Origin: Branchiostoma floridae
Lineage: Eukaryota; Chordata; Leptocardii; Amphioxiformes; Branchiostomatidae
NCBI RefSeq assembly: GCF_000003815.2
Contig: NC_049985.1
Location: forward strand, 23,439,406 to 23,503,405
Direction of reading: 5' to 3'
Length of the DNA: 64,000 nucleotides
Shown here: positions 52,901-62,000 of the stretch, one piece after another
How the letters are laid out: every line of letters begins with the position of its first letter
How positions within the stretch are numbered: position 1 is the stretch's first letter
Notes under the pieces: model-generated
Seen by the model: only the letters and a program-made list of their open reading frames with translations
The model's database searches: none
What the model was told of the DNA's origin: nothing
Made by a program: the position numbers and the translations under genes

Positions 52901-53855
52901 CTACTTAACTACCAAATATCATGCAAAACGATCCAGAGCGTCCACAGTTATCTTGTCCGCAACCACACACACACACACACACTCGCCCCGCTGCAGTCCC
53001 GACAAAAAATGCCAGGTGAACCGTTTTCAAACAAAACCGTGGTATCTGCAACCGCTACTCAAATACTAAATATCATGAAATTCCATCCACATCTGCTCAA
53101 ATTATATCAATTGACCTACATATAAGGTCACAATACTATTTTTCTACCCAAAATATAACCTTCTTGGCGAAGGTAAAAATGGCACACCGTAACGAAATAA
53201 CAGTAGGTCAACACGGTTGCAGTAGACCGTACCGTATTGTTTACACTTATTTTAGGATCTTCCTGTAGGCCAGCGTTATTTTAGAGGTTGTCATAGTTAG
53301 GGTTGACAACTGCACCATCACAATGACCATTCTATTCTTTCCAAAAGTACATTGGTGATTTTGACTTCCAAGTCTCGATAGAGTTGGCGTAACGATTCTG
53401 CATCCACTTCCCCAGGATGGCTGATACGGGATTCGTCATGGGTTGTGGGGTCCACCGGTACACCGTGGGTCAACGACGGAGTGACGTATGATGCTGCGAA
53501 GGTTTTGGATGGGGACATTTTGACCTTGTGGAACCCTACCGGTATCAACAACAATAGCTGGTACATCGCATTCGACCTCACAGTGCCCCAAACTCTGACC
53601 CGCATCGCAGTCAACAACTTCGGAGACACCGACCATGACATCGCAGCCTTCACGTTGCAAAAGTCGCAGGTTGGGAGTCCGTACAACTGGGAGGATGTCG
53701 TGACCGTTACTACCGTACAAGGAGGCCTAGGGACGTACAAGCTGCAGGAGTTCGGCGGGTTCCGGGGAACAGCGCGGTACTGGAGGTTCCTCATCACTCG
53801 GACCCACTCGGGCTTTCAGCCATGGCTCAGAGAACTGAACTTCCACGGAATCTAA
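36102..53855 (+). CDS. gene C: complete type II ITIM/NPxY F-type lectin receptor
   Basis: Joined exons: 36102-36117, 36506-36661, 38402-38644, 44102-44239, 44692-44957, 46092-46178, 46798-46879, 50624-50854, 51884-52099, 53416-53855. Total 1,875 nt, 624 codons plus TAA, all junctions phase compatible. Cytoplasmic N-terminus (about residues 1-205) with VTYSQV and two NPxY motifs; one uncharged glycine-rich TM helix at about 205-230; a glycosylated stalk; an F-type lectin domain at about 330-480 with H-x26-R-G-D-C-C-G-E-R; and a second F5/8 C domain to the end (ELNFHGI*). Known family facts: F-type lectins bind fucose, ITIMs recruit SH2 phosphatases, NPxY motifs recruit PTB or endocytic adaptors. 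Inference: a surface glycan receptor with inhibitory signalling. A 3.5-kb retrotransposon sits in the intron between the two NPxY exons. No poly(A) signal stands out after the stop. Confidence 0.75.
36506..36661 (+). CDS. gene C exon: ITIM-type cytoplasmic tail
   Basis: Phase 1-1, 52 codons. NNVTYSQVPARQG is conserved with B although neighbouring residues changed (CDHPRQTGTKRRE versus CHDPRQTGTQSRE), which points to constraint on the motif. Confidence 0.74.
36689..36777. repeat. (TG)n microsatellite, imperfect, gene C
   Basis: TG-rich tract directly after the ITIM exon donor; interrupted by C and A substitutions. Confidence 0.9.
37247..37266. repeat. (GA)n microsatellite
   Basis: GA run inside an intron segment (about 37050-37580) that has no counterpart in genes B and D. 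Confidence 0.85.
38402..38644 (+). CDS. gene C exon: first NPxY cytoplasmic tail exon
   Basis: Phase 1-1, 81 codons, starts ECTTLYNGTEEQSPG and ends CLLENPMYAAGVIQQDDG. Donor GTACGT. Differs from B at only a few positions. Confidence 0.78.
38724..38770. repeat. (TG)n microsatellite, gene C
   Basis: TG run about 80 bp after the first NPxY exon, as in B and D. Confidence 0.92.
39172..39300 (+). pseudogene. gene C: decayed NPxY-tail exon copy
   Basis: A good acceptor (CTGATATTTACAG) then EPIKDKTNRTKGPLNWGILL in the expected phase, but no NPxY and no donor before a stop. The same open stretch exists in gene A. Confidence 0.5.
39390..39630. mobile_element. inverted-repeat element R2, gene C copy
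   Basis: CCACTAGACGGCGATTGCGC at the left and its complementary right end near 39630. The retrotransposon begins about 55 bp further on. Confidence 0.6.
39878..42698 (-). pseudogene. retrotransposon ORF2: AP-like endonuclease and reverse transcriptase, frameshifted
   Basis: Starts MYTNIDQLPNKRDDL. The endonuclease (about 42698-41900) shows AGDFNYPEIDWE and GIGHSDH, the catalytic Asp/Asn and His-Asp blocks of APE-type LINE endonucleases. The reverse transcriptase (about 41350-40350) shows SPGPDG, FRPISLTS, QHGFVPGRS, DFQKAFD, IPQGSVLGP and FADDTKV, with the catalytic ADD near 40680. The C-terminus (VNIFKSKLDSYLGGIEYTP) reaches a stop at 39878-39880. The frame shifts near 41370 (after EGILKN), near 40145 (after EHKRR) and near 39960. 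The intact length would be about 940 codons, typical for the CR1/L2 group. Confidence 0.85.
42704..43196 (-). pseudogene. retrotransposon ORF1, C-terminal part
   Basis: About 165 codons ending at a TGA at 42704-42706, just before the ORF2 start. Contains AAYRLGRRNPEKPRPLLIKI and a helical segment (KEREVDKKLRQELKSRREAG), typical of the C-terminal nucleic-acid-binding part of LINE ORF1 proteins. The N-terminus is cut by the element's 5' truncation. Confidence 0.7.
43305..43770. mobile_element. foldback element R1, gene C copy
   Basis: Inverted arms as in gene A (GGTCCCTTTACACGAGAAGG at the left; ...TTGGCTCATTCCTTCTCGTG at the right). It lies beyond the retrotransposon and before the second NPxY exon. 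Confidence 0.62.
43929..43993. repeat. (TG)n microsatellite, gene C
   Basis: About 65 bp of pure TG, the longest in the window, about 110 bp before the second NPxY exon. Confidence 0.95.
44102..44239 (+). CDS. gene C exon: second NPxY cytoplasmic tail exon
   Basis: Phase 1-1, 46 codons, acceptor CTGATATTTACAG, donor GTACGT. EPIENTTQSG at the start, LLENPTYAAGVLHQDD near the end. Closest to gene A. Confidence 0.78.
44692..44957 (+). CDS. gene C exon: transmembrane segment and stalk
   Basis: Phase 1 to 0, donor GTTGGT after CCCCCG. TM helix VMLLVIIAIGIGAGAGL...; the juxtamembrane Cys and the LNSS sequon are conserved. An upstream in-frame ATG at 44670 and a TATA-like box precede it. Confidence 0.78.
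45036..45770. mobile_element. degenerate piggyBac-like element, gene C
   Basis: Orthologous to the 11450 element of gene A, with the same reduced TTAAGGG left end; it therefore inserted before A and C separated. Confidence 0.55.
46092..46178 (+). CDS. gene C exon: stalk segment 1
   Basis: Phase 0-0, 29 codons (TMMIVTEDPTNATAF...LPAN), donor GTAAGA, better than in gene A. Sequon NAT. A second frame reads DHDDCDGRSNQCNS but stops before any usable donor. Confidence 0.7.
46798..46879 (+). CDS. gene C exon: stalk segment 2
   Basis: Phase 0-1, 27 codons (VLTHSVESTGLDQLRTTTKQ...), donor GTATGA. This frame is open in A, B and C; the alternative phase-1 frame has a stop before the donor in both A and C. 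Confidence 0.7.
46990..47300 (+). repeat. dispersed repeat R3, forward copy, gene C
   Basis: Same two-unit block as 13375-13650, with a third partial unit. The inverted partner is at about 52815-53085. Confidence 0.55.
48365..49136. other. segment kept in gene C and deleted in gene A
   Basis: Lies between the empty TTAA site (48361) and the point where gene A homology resumes (about 49137). It contains a GC-rich stretch with repeated GAACCGTGCCT motifs (48700-48840) and a hairpin-forming stretch around 48945-48985. No gene recognised. Confidence 0.5.
49370..49640. repeat. two-copy direct repeat, gene C intron
   Basis: Counterpart of 15340-15640 in gene A. Confidence 0.5.
49890..50480. repeat. 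degenerate intronic minisatellite, gene C (extra unit)
   Basis: Same family as 15860-16260. Gene C carries one additional unit at about 50040-50160 (TTGCACGGAGAGGGC...). Confidence 0.55.
50324..50401 (-). mobile_element. 71-bp retrotransposon tail with 7-bp target duplication
   Basis: GGGCTAC occurs on both sides (50317-50323 and 50395-50401), while gene A has one GGGCTAC and no insert (16164-16170). On the minus strand the insert ends ATATGAGTGAGAGTGAG, a short tandem tail as in 3' ends of 5'-truncated RTE-like LINEs, and a short frame ending in a stop precedes it. Confidence 0.6.
50624..50854 (+). CDS. gene C exon: F-type lectin domain, N-terminal half
   Basis: Phase 1-1, donor GTAAGT. 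Starts GKGNLAINKTATQSS; has CAHT, PWWKVDL and NRGDCCG, with H to R spacing of 26. Compared with gene A about 15 residues differ and one is inserted, all before PWWKVDL; from there to the donor even the bases are identical. Confidence 0.88.
50863..51026 (+). mobile_element. non-LTR retrotransposon 3' end, gene C intron
   Basis: Absent from gene A. It ends with a CAATAAACTTGATAA signal-like stretch and tandem ATTAAATGATA repeats, typical of a 5'-truncated LINE. It begins 8 bp after the donor of the F-type lectin exon and leaves the donor bases intact. Confidence 0.55.
51598..51830 (+). mobile_element. piggyBac-like element fragment interrupting the SINE, gene C
   Basis: TTAA (51594-51597) then CCCTATTCAGACCGGG. 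The TTAA lies within GATCTTTAAAGG of the SINE as seen intact in gene A (about 17225). The right end and about 220 bp of the SINE are missing, the same pattern as at 14543. Confidence 0.65.
51884..52099 (+). CDS. gene C exon: F-type lectin domain, C-terminal half
   Basis: Phase 1-1, starts GERLKNFTVRVG, ends SLCEVEVYAETG; three replacements relative to gene A. Completes the fucose-binding Arg. Confidence 0.88.
52601..52808. mobile_element. 208-bp MITE with TA target duplication
   Basis: Termini CTGTAAATGCA and TGCATTTACAG are exact inverted repeats, flanked by TA on both sides (52599-52600, 52809-52810). Gene A has the empty site (CTTGAAGGTACTTCCACTCC near 18221). The interior is rich in TTCGCGG/CCGCGAA. 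The TA target suggests a Tc1/mariner-type source. Confidence 0.85.
52815..53085 (-). repeat. dispersed repeat R3, inverted copy, gene C
   Basis: Counterpart of 18240-18478; includes an (AC)n run at about 52965-52982. Confidence 0.55.
53416..53855 (+). CDS. gene C exon: discoidin-like domain with in-exon stop
   Basis: Phase 1 start after CACTTCCCCAG. Same fold as in A and B with a changed loop (NPTGINNNSWY) and a two-residue insertion (QGGLGTYK). ELNFHGI is followed by TAA at 53853-53855. The donor of A and B is changed (GCAAGTAAAG), so gene C clearly ends here. Confidence 0.85.
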
Positions 53856-54130
53856 GCAAGTAAAGAAAATTTATTTTTATGAAGCATTCATATTTTGTAG
53901 CGTATTTCCGAAGATAATTTCATCAGGTTTATAGAAGAACATATGCTATAGGAGTTTACACAAGCTCTCGCTGGCTGGGAATAATTACCCCCCTCCTAGG
54001 GCCGGCGGCAATCGTAGGGCCGGCCGCTAGGGGCGCGATTTTAGTCAGGCTAATATGATTTAATGGACAACCATTTAATACTTTTCTAACATTTTTGTAT
54101 GTTTCGGTGTCTGTCAGACAACTTTCCTAA

Positions 54131-55090
54131 CCCTCAAGCACCCGACCTTTTTTGCGACTGAAATGACCGAGTGGGGTCCAAACGGACCCCAAAATGTTTT
54201 GTTAATAAAATCTCAGTACCATTTCTTATCAGCGACCATTGTATATACATTGCTTCGTCAATGTAAGAGGAAGAGTTTGAGATGTTAATGTGTTGCTAAT
54301 TCCAACTCATTATCATAATTTATGCAAAAGTTCAGAAGGACCACGTTTTGCACTAAACCTATTCCGACCAGATAGGGGAATTTTGAGGCCCTCAGCAACA
54401 TTTATGTCGCATAACTCATGAACGGCTAAAAAAACTTGGTAATTTATCAAAAAATATTGTTTGCAAAAGTTTTTGGTTAATAAAGTAAGTTTATCATATT
54501 TGGGGGTTGCCATGGCAACCATAATCTAACAGGCATATTTTTGCCAAAATTTGACAATTTCAATTTAAACAAGGTTTTCTTGGTAAACTACACCTGTTTT
54601 CTGACAACAATTAAATTCTATGAAATTCAATGTAATTTTCATGACTTAAAATTTTCAATTTATGCTAATTTCATGACGTCATTGGTCAAAATCCAAGATG
54701 GCCGCCCTGATTAGGTAAATGACGTCATAATGTCGTCACAGTACATGTTGATGACACAGAAATTTTTGTGAGGTATAAGGGTTACAATCTTATTATCGTC
54801 TAAAAGTTTAGTAGTCATACTATAAGTGGTTAAGGAGTTATCCTCCAAAGTTTGTTTTAAAAACTGCACATTTTTGCTGGGGTCCGTTTGGACCCCAGAG
54901 GGACTGAACACAAACTTTTTTTATAATTTCCACATAACTGTACCAATCTTTGCGAAAACTTAGGAGAATGTATAAGACACATTGACTGACAAAGTCACGG
55001 AAGGATTTTTTCTTCAGATAAAAAATGTTCAAATGGCACTTCAAAATGTACGCCTGGGGTCCAAACGGACCCCACTCGGGTGTTTGAGGG
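54131..55090. mobile_element. 960-bp piggyBac-like element at TTAA, gene C only
   Basis: Ends CCCTCAAGCACCCGA and TCGGGTGTTTGAGGG are inverted repeats, with TTAA on the right (55091-55094) and a one-base-shortened TAA on the left. Subterminal palindromic GGGGTCCAAACGGACCCC blocks lie near both ends. Gene A has the empty site (CTTCCTTAAAGC near 19404). It contains an older element (see 54357). Confidence 0.78.
54357..54830. mobile_element. older piggyBac-like element nested in the 960-bp element
   Basis: CTAAACCTATTCCGACC at 54353 is a degenerate form of TTAA plus the CCCTATTCAGACC terminus; the body matches the family (GTTGCCATGGCAACC, GACGTCATTGGTC, CAAGATGGCCG). It was probably carried inside the larger element. 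Confidence 0.5.
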
Positions 55091-55734
55091 TTAAAGCCGA
55101 TGTAGGTGGCGTTTTTGCGGCGAGAACACAATCCCAAACGTTGCTAAGTGTATATCCCCCCTCGTCCCGGTTCATCACTGGATTAACTGTGTAATTGGGG
55201 AGGGGACCAAGGCCATTAACAGGGAAGATAACAAAATGATATGTTTATGCAAATGAGGAAATTATTTTTATAATCAATGAGAAGAGATGTATATGAAACT
55301 TCACTCCAAAAGGTTGAAATCATTTGAAGTATGAAGTCACATGCAGACGGAGACCTTATCACGCACTGATTTATTGTTTCCTCGGACTACATGTGCACAC
55401 CCCCAATGTACAATACATGAAAACTAGGGAATGTAGTTGCATCGAGCACAATACAGAAAGCGGACAAATAGAATATCATTGTAGTTTAAACATTGCATAC
55501 AGTAAGCTAGATCTCATCTGTGTTAGAATCCATAGTTACAAAGTTTGAGCTTTGTTTCAACACATTGGAAACACTCGCTCCTGGCGTCATCAAACTTCCG
55601 GAACGTCAGCGCAGTGAATGAGACATATGATGAAGAAGGTCGGCTGAAAATTTTTTGGGAGTGTTTCCTTTGTGTTAAAACAAAAACCTTGTCTAGATCT
55701 TGATAACTTAAAGCTGCTTTTCCTTTTTCACCAG

Positions 55735-55894
55735 GGATGGCCCCCAGGTGAGCCAAATGCAAGTGACTTAAAATGAATATGTCCAATGTGCCTTGACCAT
55801 ACTGGTAATCAGGACATACCATTGATCCTATGCGGGATAAGGTTGAGTGTTGTAAGAAAAGTGGTACATCTGCCAGTCTTGTGCTGGCATATAA
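55735..55894 (+). pseudogene. gene C: decayed C-type lectin terminal exon
   Basis: The most decayed of three: GWPPGEPNASDLK then a stop in the first frame, and MRDKVECCKK in the second frame with the YIC block destroyed. Since gene C already stops at 53855, this exon cannot be part of its product. Confidence 0.55.
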
Positions 55895-57110
55895 GATGAT
55901 GTTGGTTGAAATGGCGTGATTTGGGTAATTTTTTTTGGTCAATACGTGCTATTAATCAATTAATATGTACGTCAGTTTTTTCTAGAAAAAAAAACGTGTG
56001 TGTGGGGGGGGGGGGGGGGGTAGGGAGCAACCAAGCCAGGAGATGGTGCGGAAGGTGACATTAGTTGTTGAAGATTTGAGGTACAAATGGGAAATTTTGA
56101 GGATACTTGAGGGGGAAATTATAACTTGAATGTATTTCTTTCCTTAAACATGTATATTTTGTAGCCTGTGATATACAATGAAGATAATGACAAATACGAC
56201 CCAAACTTTTGGGTTCAGTTGGGTGTGTAACACATTGAAAGGCTATTCCTCTATCTAAATTTAGAAATTGATTAGAATATTTACTTAATATGAAAATTAC
56301 AAAATAAACGAGTGAAGACCTTTATTGTACATTTTTGTTCACACGAGTTAATTACATATTTTGTTAAGATGTTGAGAAACCACAGACTTGTTGTGTCATA
56401 TCCACAATGTTGCAAATTTGCTACAATCCACACTGTGTCAGTGTGAGACACTGGTATATCAGGTTTCACATCAATGGATTATGGGAGTGAGTGGAATCAG
56501 GTAGGTGGGGCCAAACAGAAAGGGGAGGAACTAACAAATGCAGGTTGTTGCAATTTTTGGAAAACTAAGCGATTCTGCCTGTTTGGGAAATATTTTTTTA
56601 CAACATTTTGATGCTATAATTGTTATCGATTACTATGATAAATTTTTTAACTACTCATGTCATTCCAATGTTATTTACTTTGTTACCCTGGCACCATGCA
56701 AATGATGTTCACCTTATAGCATATACAAAATTTGTGGTACGATTTACATGTTTTTGAAAATTTGGAAATTAGTAAAGCTTGAAATGATAAGATATATTCT
56801 TATGTATTTTTTTTATACAGCTTCAATGTAAATAAAAATCATTTTGAAACAGACTGTATGTTAGGTGAAGATGGAAAGTAATGTTACGCTGATACATTAT
56901 AGGAGATTAAATTGGTAAATTTGAGCAAGGGGGCGCACGCAGACAGTAAGTTGGTGCCCCGCCCTTGCTCACATGTTAACATAACTTGTGTATTTTGAAA
57001 GCGTATCTTATACTTATCAGTCCTTTTTGCATGTGTGTAATGTAAGTGTATTTTGAAAGTGTTAGTCAGAGTTTCTTTTTGCGTAGTGTTACAGTCTGTA
57101 TAGACTGACT

Positions 57111-57141
<31 letters not shown>

Positions 57142-58655
57142 GAAGTCAGATTAAGCAAATGGCTACAAACATTTATATTTTGACTGCTTATCAATATCTT
57201 ATAACGTTCAATTTTTGTTTTCCTGAAATGAAAGCAATTGTGTAAGATAAAAAAGACTTTATCTAAAATTTTGGCTTCACTTCCAAGTGATGCTGGAAAT
57301 AATGATTACGAAAAGTCGGGTTCTCCTAAATATCACCGTATGTCATCTCGTAAAGATTTGTGTGTGGATAAAGTCCCATAGAAATGTAATAAACCAACTG
57401 TGTCAAAATAATGTCTGACAACTTCTTTAATTTGGGCATGAGGTTCATATGATATACCAAAGTGCGGAATTAAAACTTCCATACCAAGCATAGACACTGC
57501 AGAAAAGATTAAGTACAATGCGGCTGAAGTAAGAGAAAGTAAATGTTTCGGTTTTACATATACGGACAACAAGTTGGAAAGGGTCAGTTGAACGGAGCTG
57601 TCTATGTGGTCATAATACTTGTACGAACCGATGACTATCAATGGAGTATAGGCCACGAAAACACTTAAAGAGAAACAATATGTCAAAAAGTTCACACCTA
57701 TAACAAAGAGGTAATAACTTAGTGGTTACAAGTCTGCCCCTATATGACAAATCATAGTTGTTACAGATGTATTTGGTGGCTCTCCGTTGAACTCCCTCAA
57801 CTTTACGTGTAAGAAATCTCGTGTGAGGGGACCACACCTGTGAGCAGTTATCTAAATGTGGTAATACTAACGAACGAAACAGGTTAAGTTTGACTGTTAA
57901 TGGAGCATTGTACCCAACAGATCGTTTTATCATACCGAGTAATGAATTGCACTTTGACACTTTCTTATGTACATGAATATTCCAACTGAGGTTTTGACAA
58001 ACCTGGAGACCAAGGTCTTCATATGTAGCAGTTCTGCTAAGTGTCGTACCATCTATATTATAGGAATAGGTTACAGGGAGTGATTTTCTGTGACTTATTG
58101 AAGGTCCTTTTGGTAATAACTTTTTGTGGGAGCTTTGTATGACTAAATTACCCCCAGACTAAATTGCTCGAAAGAAAATGCATTTCTCCAGCTAGAAACT
58201 ACCGATCAGACGCGGTGGTACTCAAAGCCAGACAGGCAGTGTAGACATTCTATTCTTTGAAATGATGCGTGGCGGTCAGTTGTAACAGTTGAGTAGAAAT
58301 TAAGAGCTTTGATTGCCACAAATGAACTGTTTGATCTCTCCTCTTTGAACCAACAGCTAAAAAGCTGTGTTTGTGAACATCTAGGAATTACTTTGTCGGC
58401 AGAACATTCTGTTTTTTCTCAGTCGTGTTGATAAAGTAATCGTACCCTGAGTTGAAATTAGCAGGATTGATGTTGTCATCATCGTCAATTTAAGATTTAC
58501 GTAAAACTGAGGTCTTTTGAAGACAATTCAAGCTGGTGTAACATAATGTTGTGTATTTGAAAGCAACTAGCTAATTGCAATTTATACCTTCGTGTTGATT
58601 AAAAGAGCAATTCTGCTTTCATGATGATTTCTTACATGTAGAACCTATTGAAATG
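55895..58655. other. intergenic spacer between genes C and D
   Basis: Homologous to the other two spacers, with a poly-G run near 56004-56020, the GAGCAAGG...CCTTGCTC hairpin at about 56926-56973, and the retrotransposon fragment below, which replaced about 0.5 kb of spacer. Confidence 0.6.
57109..58082 (-). mobile_element. decayed LINE fragment: reverse transcriptase C-terminus and 3' end
   Basis: On the minus strand, from 58082, it reads SRTATYEDLGLQVCQNLSWN, SKCNSLLGMIKRSVGY, FRSLVLPHLDNCSQVWSPH and VEGVQRRATKYI, the region after the catalytic core of LINE reverse transcriptases, then breaks into several frames. It ends in a (TC)n tail (57112-57140). A different family from the 39685 element. 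Confidence 0.7.
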
Positions 58656-59041
58656 CATGAATAATTCATGAGATCTTGTTTTATTAGTCTACAATGTAGA
58701 TACGTCGTCTATCCTGTGCCTGCATTTCTTTCAAACCGTCGTCAGTTTCAGACAAGCATTCCGTATTTTCAGTTTGTGGCCAATTCTATCATTTCTTATC
58801 GGACAAACAGTTCGTTTTGGGTCGTTTCAAAACGTCATTTTTCTTGTATCGACGGTTTGTCAGACATTTGGAATTCTGGGCGGAGTGCCCCTTCTTGGAC
58901 AAGGTGAGCTCTTTGCTTGAAGGACGATGAGGAGAACAAGCATGAGGGGACGGCCCCTCCCTGCCTTACCGATGACAAACATGAAAGGAAGGCCCCTCCC
59001 TGCCTTACCGGATTCCAAGGTGCTACCACCTCCACACCAAG
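58656..59041 (+). promoter_or_regulatory. gene D: conserved upstream block (putative promoter / 5' UTR)
   Basis: Begins with the CATGAATAATTCATG palindrome (58656-58670). Small indels relative to B and C change the reading frame, which argues against coding function. Confidence 0.38.
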
Positions 59042-59057
59042 ATGTGGATACAGGTAG
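59042..59057 (+). CDS. gene D exon: putative start exon
   Basis: ATG, five codons, GTAAAA donor in phase 1; as in B and C. Confidence 0.45.
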
Positions 59058-62000
59058 GTAAAAATAAGCATATTGCTTGAATGACGACAGCAGCAAGAGA
59101 CTCCGTAGCAATTTTACAATATGGTGACCTTCACATTGCAAGCTTTATTGACACGACAGAAAGTACAGTCACTTTTGTATGACCAACTATAAACTGCAAA
59201 AGAAAGAAGAATACGGAATATATCTTACAATTCTACTAATTAGGCCACAGCAAGTCAATTGTATGGATGACATCAGCACGCGCATTAATTTTCGCCTGAT
59301 TAGAAAAAAAAAATTTTTTTCTTCGGAGATGGTCAACATGACGAGAAAGTACCAAAATGGGCAAATTTGTTAGCCATGACTGAAGTGAAAAAATCATAAA
59401 CTTTCAGATAAATATTTTTATTGAATATATATCACAACATGCAGATAGCAAAATAGAGGTCGATGAGAACTGTGAAGATCCGAACAGCAATGTGTGCCAT
59501 CATCTACGACAAACCGGTACCCAGAGCAGAGAACCGAACAATGTCACGTACAGCCAAGTCCCTGTGAGGCAAGGTGCTTTACGGAAGGCGAAAATAAAAG
59601 GTAACACATTGTCATTACCTTCGCAAACTTTACAAACATACAATCCAACAAACAGCATAATTACAAAAATAGAACAACAACGCATGATTACATATCAAAT
59701 TCCTATCAACCCCTCTTACCAGTTTGCAATTTTGTTTTACTCCATTCTGATGGTTTAAGATTAGGATTTTTGGAAGCTTCTGGTCTCCAAAGAAAATGTT
59801 GCTAAATCTTTTTTTTCACATTTTCCGCTTTTTGTTTTGTTTACTTGGTAAGGTATCATTTTGTACATTACTGCGTTCTCATAATTGCATGTATCCTCAG
59901 AGAGCACATTCTTTGTTATATGTTCAGAATGTACGACTATGTACAACGGAACCGAAGAACAATCTCCTGACACCTTTGGGTCCCATGATGATCCCACCAA
60001 TGAGAACCAACGCACTGAGGAAGAAGATATCAACGATCCACGACAGGCTAGTCAGCAAAGTGGACAACCAACTGCAGATCTAGAAGATACAGACAGGACG
60101 GACCGTACCAGTGCCTGCCTGTTGGAGAACCCGATGTACGCGGCGGGTGTGATACAACAGGACGACGGAGGTGCGTTTTGTTGTTTGCATTCTTGTAAAA
60201 ATTACCATTTACACTACAAAGAAATGAGTGGAGAAATTTAAGTCCCGACTGTGTGTGTGTGTGTTTGTTTGTTTGTGTGTGTGCGTGCATGCATCTGTGT
60301 GTGTCTGTGTGTGCGAGTAGTGTATGACCAGTACAACTTCTTATAACATTTACCTTTTCTGCAACAAAGAAATGAGCAGAGCAATTTAACTGAATGTTTA
60401 CGCGAGCGCACGTGTGTGCGTGAACGATCATTACACCTTGAGAATAGATTGGAAAGACGTTGCTCTTTCTGTGAATTCCAATTAAGGGACCTTTTTATAT
60501 AAGTGAATTGAATGCTATTTCATGCCAACAGGATATCATCGCAGACCAAGACTCTTCCCTTAAAAAAAAAAAACGTTATATATCGTTGATCTAAAGTGAA
60601 TTGGAATGAATCGGCCCAAAATTCACACGTAGAATATATATGCGCTGCGCAAGTATTCACCGTTGTTGATACTTGCTTTTTTCGTTACTTGCTGGCATCT
60701 GATATTTACAGAACCTATCAAAGATGCAATAGAAAGAACAAAGCGTCAATTGAAGTGGGGGTATTATTTTGAAAAAAGAAATGAATTGGCAAAGTTTTGC
60801 ATAAAATCACTAAAACCCTTTTTTTACACCGAACAGCCGTAAATGATATTTTCAAGTAATTGTCTGCAGAGAGATTAAACATTCTGTAGTGAGAAACTGC
60901 TCAAAATGACTGGCTTCTATGTAAGGCCCACTAGATGGCGATCGCGCTGCGCTCTCACTGCGACCCAAGTAAGATATGATAGATAGGTTGACGGTTTATT
61001 GCACAACAATTGTATCAGTGACAGTGTATGACAATGTATATACAACAAAAGTTTCTAATACTACTGTAACACATATACGGTATATTGCAAGAATTTCAGT
61101 TTCTACAATACTAGTGGACTACATCGCTTTCACACTGGGTATATCATTTTAAAAAACATTTAATTGTGAATGAGAAGACAACAAAATACAAAAAGTGTAA
61201 ATAAAAATATTCGTTTCTTTCTATGAAATTCGTTTAGCGATCTGTCAAATTTTAGGTCGCAGAGAGAGCGTGGCGAGAGCGTCGTCCTAGTGGAAAGGGG
61301 ATATAAACAATTATCCTGCACATCAAATATACCATCACATCTAACTAACACTCATCTTATTCAGATAGTTAAAAATAATGCATTTTAAGAAGCCTTTCGT
61401 TATCAACTTCATTTTTCATTATCAAATACATTTTTCTTGGCTATTCACTTCATTAATAGTCTTTATCTGGTTATTAATTATCAAAGTTGAGAAAGCATTA
61501 TGTGCAACTACATGGGTATGCACATCACAGCCATGTTATATATTATGGTAAATTGTAACAAAATATAAATCTAGTTTTGCATAATATCTTCACATGAACG
61601 CCATGTTATTAAAAACATTTTAGTGACGTCAGTCAGACATTATTAGAACTTCTTTAGGAATTATTGATTTATAACGCAACAATTGCATTGGTGACAATGT
61701 ATGGCAATGTATCATAAACAAAATTTACAGTCTAGGAATACACATATAACGTTACATTTTATTACAACAATTGAACCATTTCGAGGCAATGTGCATTTAT
61801 TCTCAGTTTGGTAAAGACTTATTCTCGGGCTGGTCACAATTTGTTTTGTTTTGAATAGATGAAATTGTTTTAATACCAAACTGAGTCTTTATATTAGAAT
61901 GTACTTTGAGTTTATTGTTGTTTCTCATTTTCTGTCTCCATTCAGAGAGGAATGTGTCCTTCATTAGTTTCCGAAAGGTACCTTCACGCGAGAGCAAGAA

